A stretch of DNA of 64,000 nucleotides, taken from contig JAPKYZ010000024.1 in assembly GCA_026394055.1 (NCBI GenBank), positions 62,001-126,000 of the forward strand. Direction: 5' to 3'. Below are positions 63,617-64,000 of the stretch, piece by piece. Numbering within the stretch: the first letter of the stretch is position 1; each line of letters begins with the position of its first letter. The notes under the pieces are model-generated. The model saw nothing but the letters and a program-made list of their open reading frames with translations, made no database searches and was not told the origin of the DNA. The stretch comes from Acidobacteriota bacterium (GTDB lineage: Bacteria > Acidobacteriota > Terriglobia > Bryobacterales > Bryobacteraceae). The position numbers were made by a program, and so were the translations under genes.

Positions 63617-63647
63617 AAACAGTATCACGAAGTACTGTTTATTTCAA
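63617..63647 (-). promoter_or_regulatory. Promoter with overlapping palindrome, dockerin-cohesin operon
   Basis: On the minus strand TTGAAA (63647-63642), 17 bases, TACTGT (63624-63619) form a good sigma-70 promoter whose start would lie about 20 bases before the ATG at 63591. AAACAGTA at 63617-63624 and TACTGTTT at 63633-63640 form a perfect 8-8-8 inverted repeat covering the spacer and -10: a likely operator. Confidence 0.7.
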
Positions 63648-63813
63648 GACCCAGTAGTTGTAAAACCGGACATTAAAGCGCAGGATGCATCCACATTCAC
63701 CTCATGAATCGCGGTGGAATCCGAACGTGGCGGCGCTGCATCTGAAGGAGAGCGCAAAAGAGAACACCCCTTTGTTGACAGACAATAAGGGGATAGCCAA
63801 AATAGGAGCATCC

Positions 63814-64000
63814 ATGCAGCCTGCGGTCCAATTGTTTTCCTCGCCCGACCCGCGCGGGCGAAGCCTGCTTGAAAACATTGGCAATACGCCGCTCATCCGC
63901 TTGGAAACATTAACCGCGGACCTGCCCGGCATCGAGATCTACGGCAAGGCCGAGTTCATGAACCCGGGCGGCAGCGTGAAGGATCGCGCCGGTCTGAACA
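63814..64000 (+). CDS. Cysteine synthase-family PLP enzyme, 3' part outside window
   Basis: An ATG at 63814 with TAGGAG upstream (63803-63808) opens a frame that runs off the right edge after 62 codons. [14 protein letters not shown] is the N-terminal signature of O-acetylserine sulfhydrylase/cystathionine beta-synthase enzymes, and [15 protein letters not shown] contains the lysine that binds PLP. It makes cysteine from O-acetylserine and sulfide, or a related reaction. It is divergent from the dockerin operon with a 222-base gap. Confidence 0.92.
   Translation, partial: MQPAVQLFSSPDPRGRSLLENIGNTPLIRLETLTADLPGIEIYGKAEFMNPGGSVKDRAGLN

Overview
The window is 64 kb of GC-rich chromosome that reads as an Acidobacteriota genome, most likely from the Solibacter/Bryobacter/Paludibaculum side of the phylum. 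This placement is an inference from gene content. It rests on a large Oar-type TonB-dependent receptor with a carboxypeptidase-regulatory N-terminus, a serine/threonine kinase with a membrane segment and TPR tail, a PEP-CTERM protein, several Tat-exported proteins, and a fused E2-E1 2-oxoglutarate dehydrogenase (Kgd type). There is no rRNA, convincing tRNA, insertion sequence, prophage or CRISPR array, so this is mostly stable chromosome with a few accessory patches.

Layout. 1-9 kb: a truncated S41 protease, two calcineurin-like phosphoesterases, LigD (apparently with a CTG start) coupled to an exported ankyrin protein, and a patatin-like protein with a large membrane domain inside the lipase fold. 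9-18 kb: the TonB receptor with a 16-bp tandem repeat upstream, a Tat-exported aminotransferase, RmlA, and the Ser/Thr kinase. 18-24 kb: DinB, an S41 protease, a TetR/DJ-1/reductase locus with a palindromic operator, a bacilliredoxin, an ABC ATPase, and a VapB antitoxin followed by only the tail of a VapC toxin. 24-31 kb: PadR plus a membrane protein, a two-subunit molybdenum hydroxylase, and LolD overlapping ClpC. 31-38 kb: a YncE/phosphoesterase fusion, NIPSNAP, a DHFR-like reductase, an unknown Tat protein, and a Fic protein with a small partner.

38-46 kb: RpoD, NrdR and a flippase-like protein, then a tightly overlapping operon of ECF sigma, zinc-finger anti-sigma and three LiaI/LiaF-like membrane proteins. 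45-54 kb: glycerate 2-kinase, shikimate kinase, an SDR, a Lon-N-domain protein, a HAD hydrolase, a cobalamin adenosyltransferase, a palindromic intergenic element, and Kgd. 54-64 kb: two methyltransferases around a hydroxyacid dehydrogenase, a haem-binding protein, an SRPBCC/ArsR pair with its own operator, a lectin-like secreted protein, an M29-like peptidase, an operon pairing a dockerin protein with a cohesin-PEP-CTERM protein, and the start of a cysteine synthase.

The strongest candidate for something undescribed is the dockerin/cohesin-PEP-CTERM gene pair at 60.6-63.6 kb: a secreted ligand and its apparent membrane-anchored receptor, under a promoter that overlaps a palindrome. The ECF-Lia-like envelope operon, the membrane-embedded patatin and the Fic locus are next. 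All family calls come from reading motifs by eye; no database search was possible.
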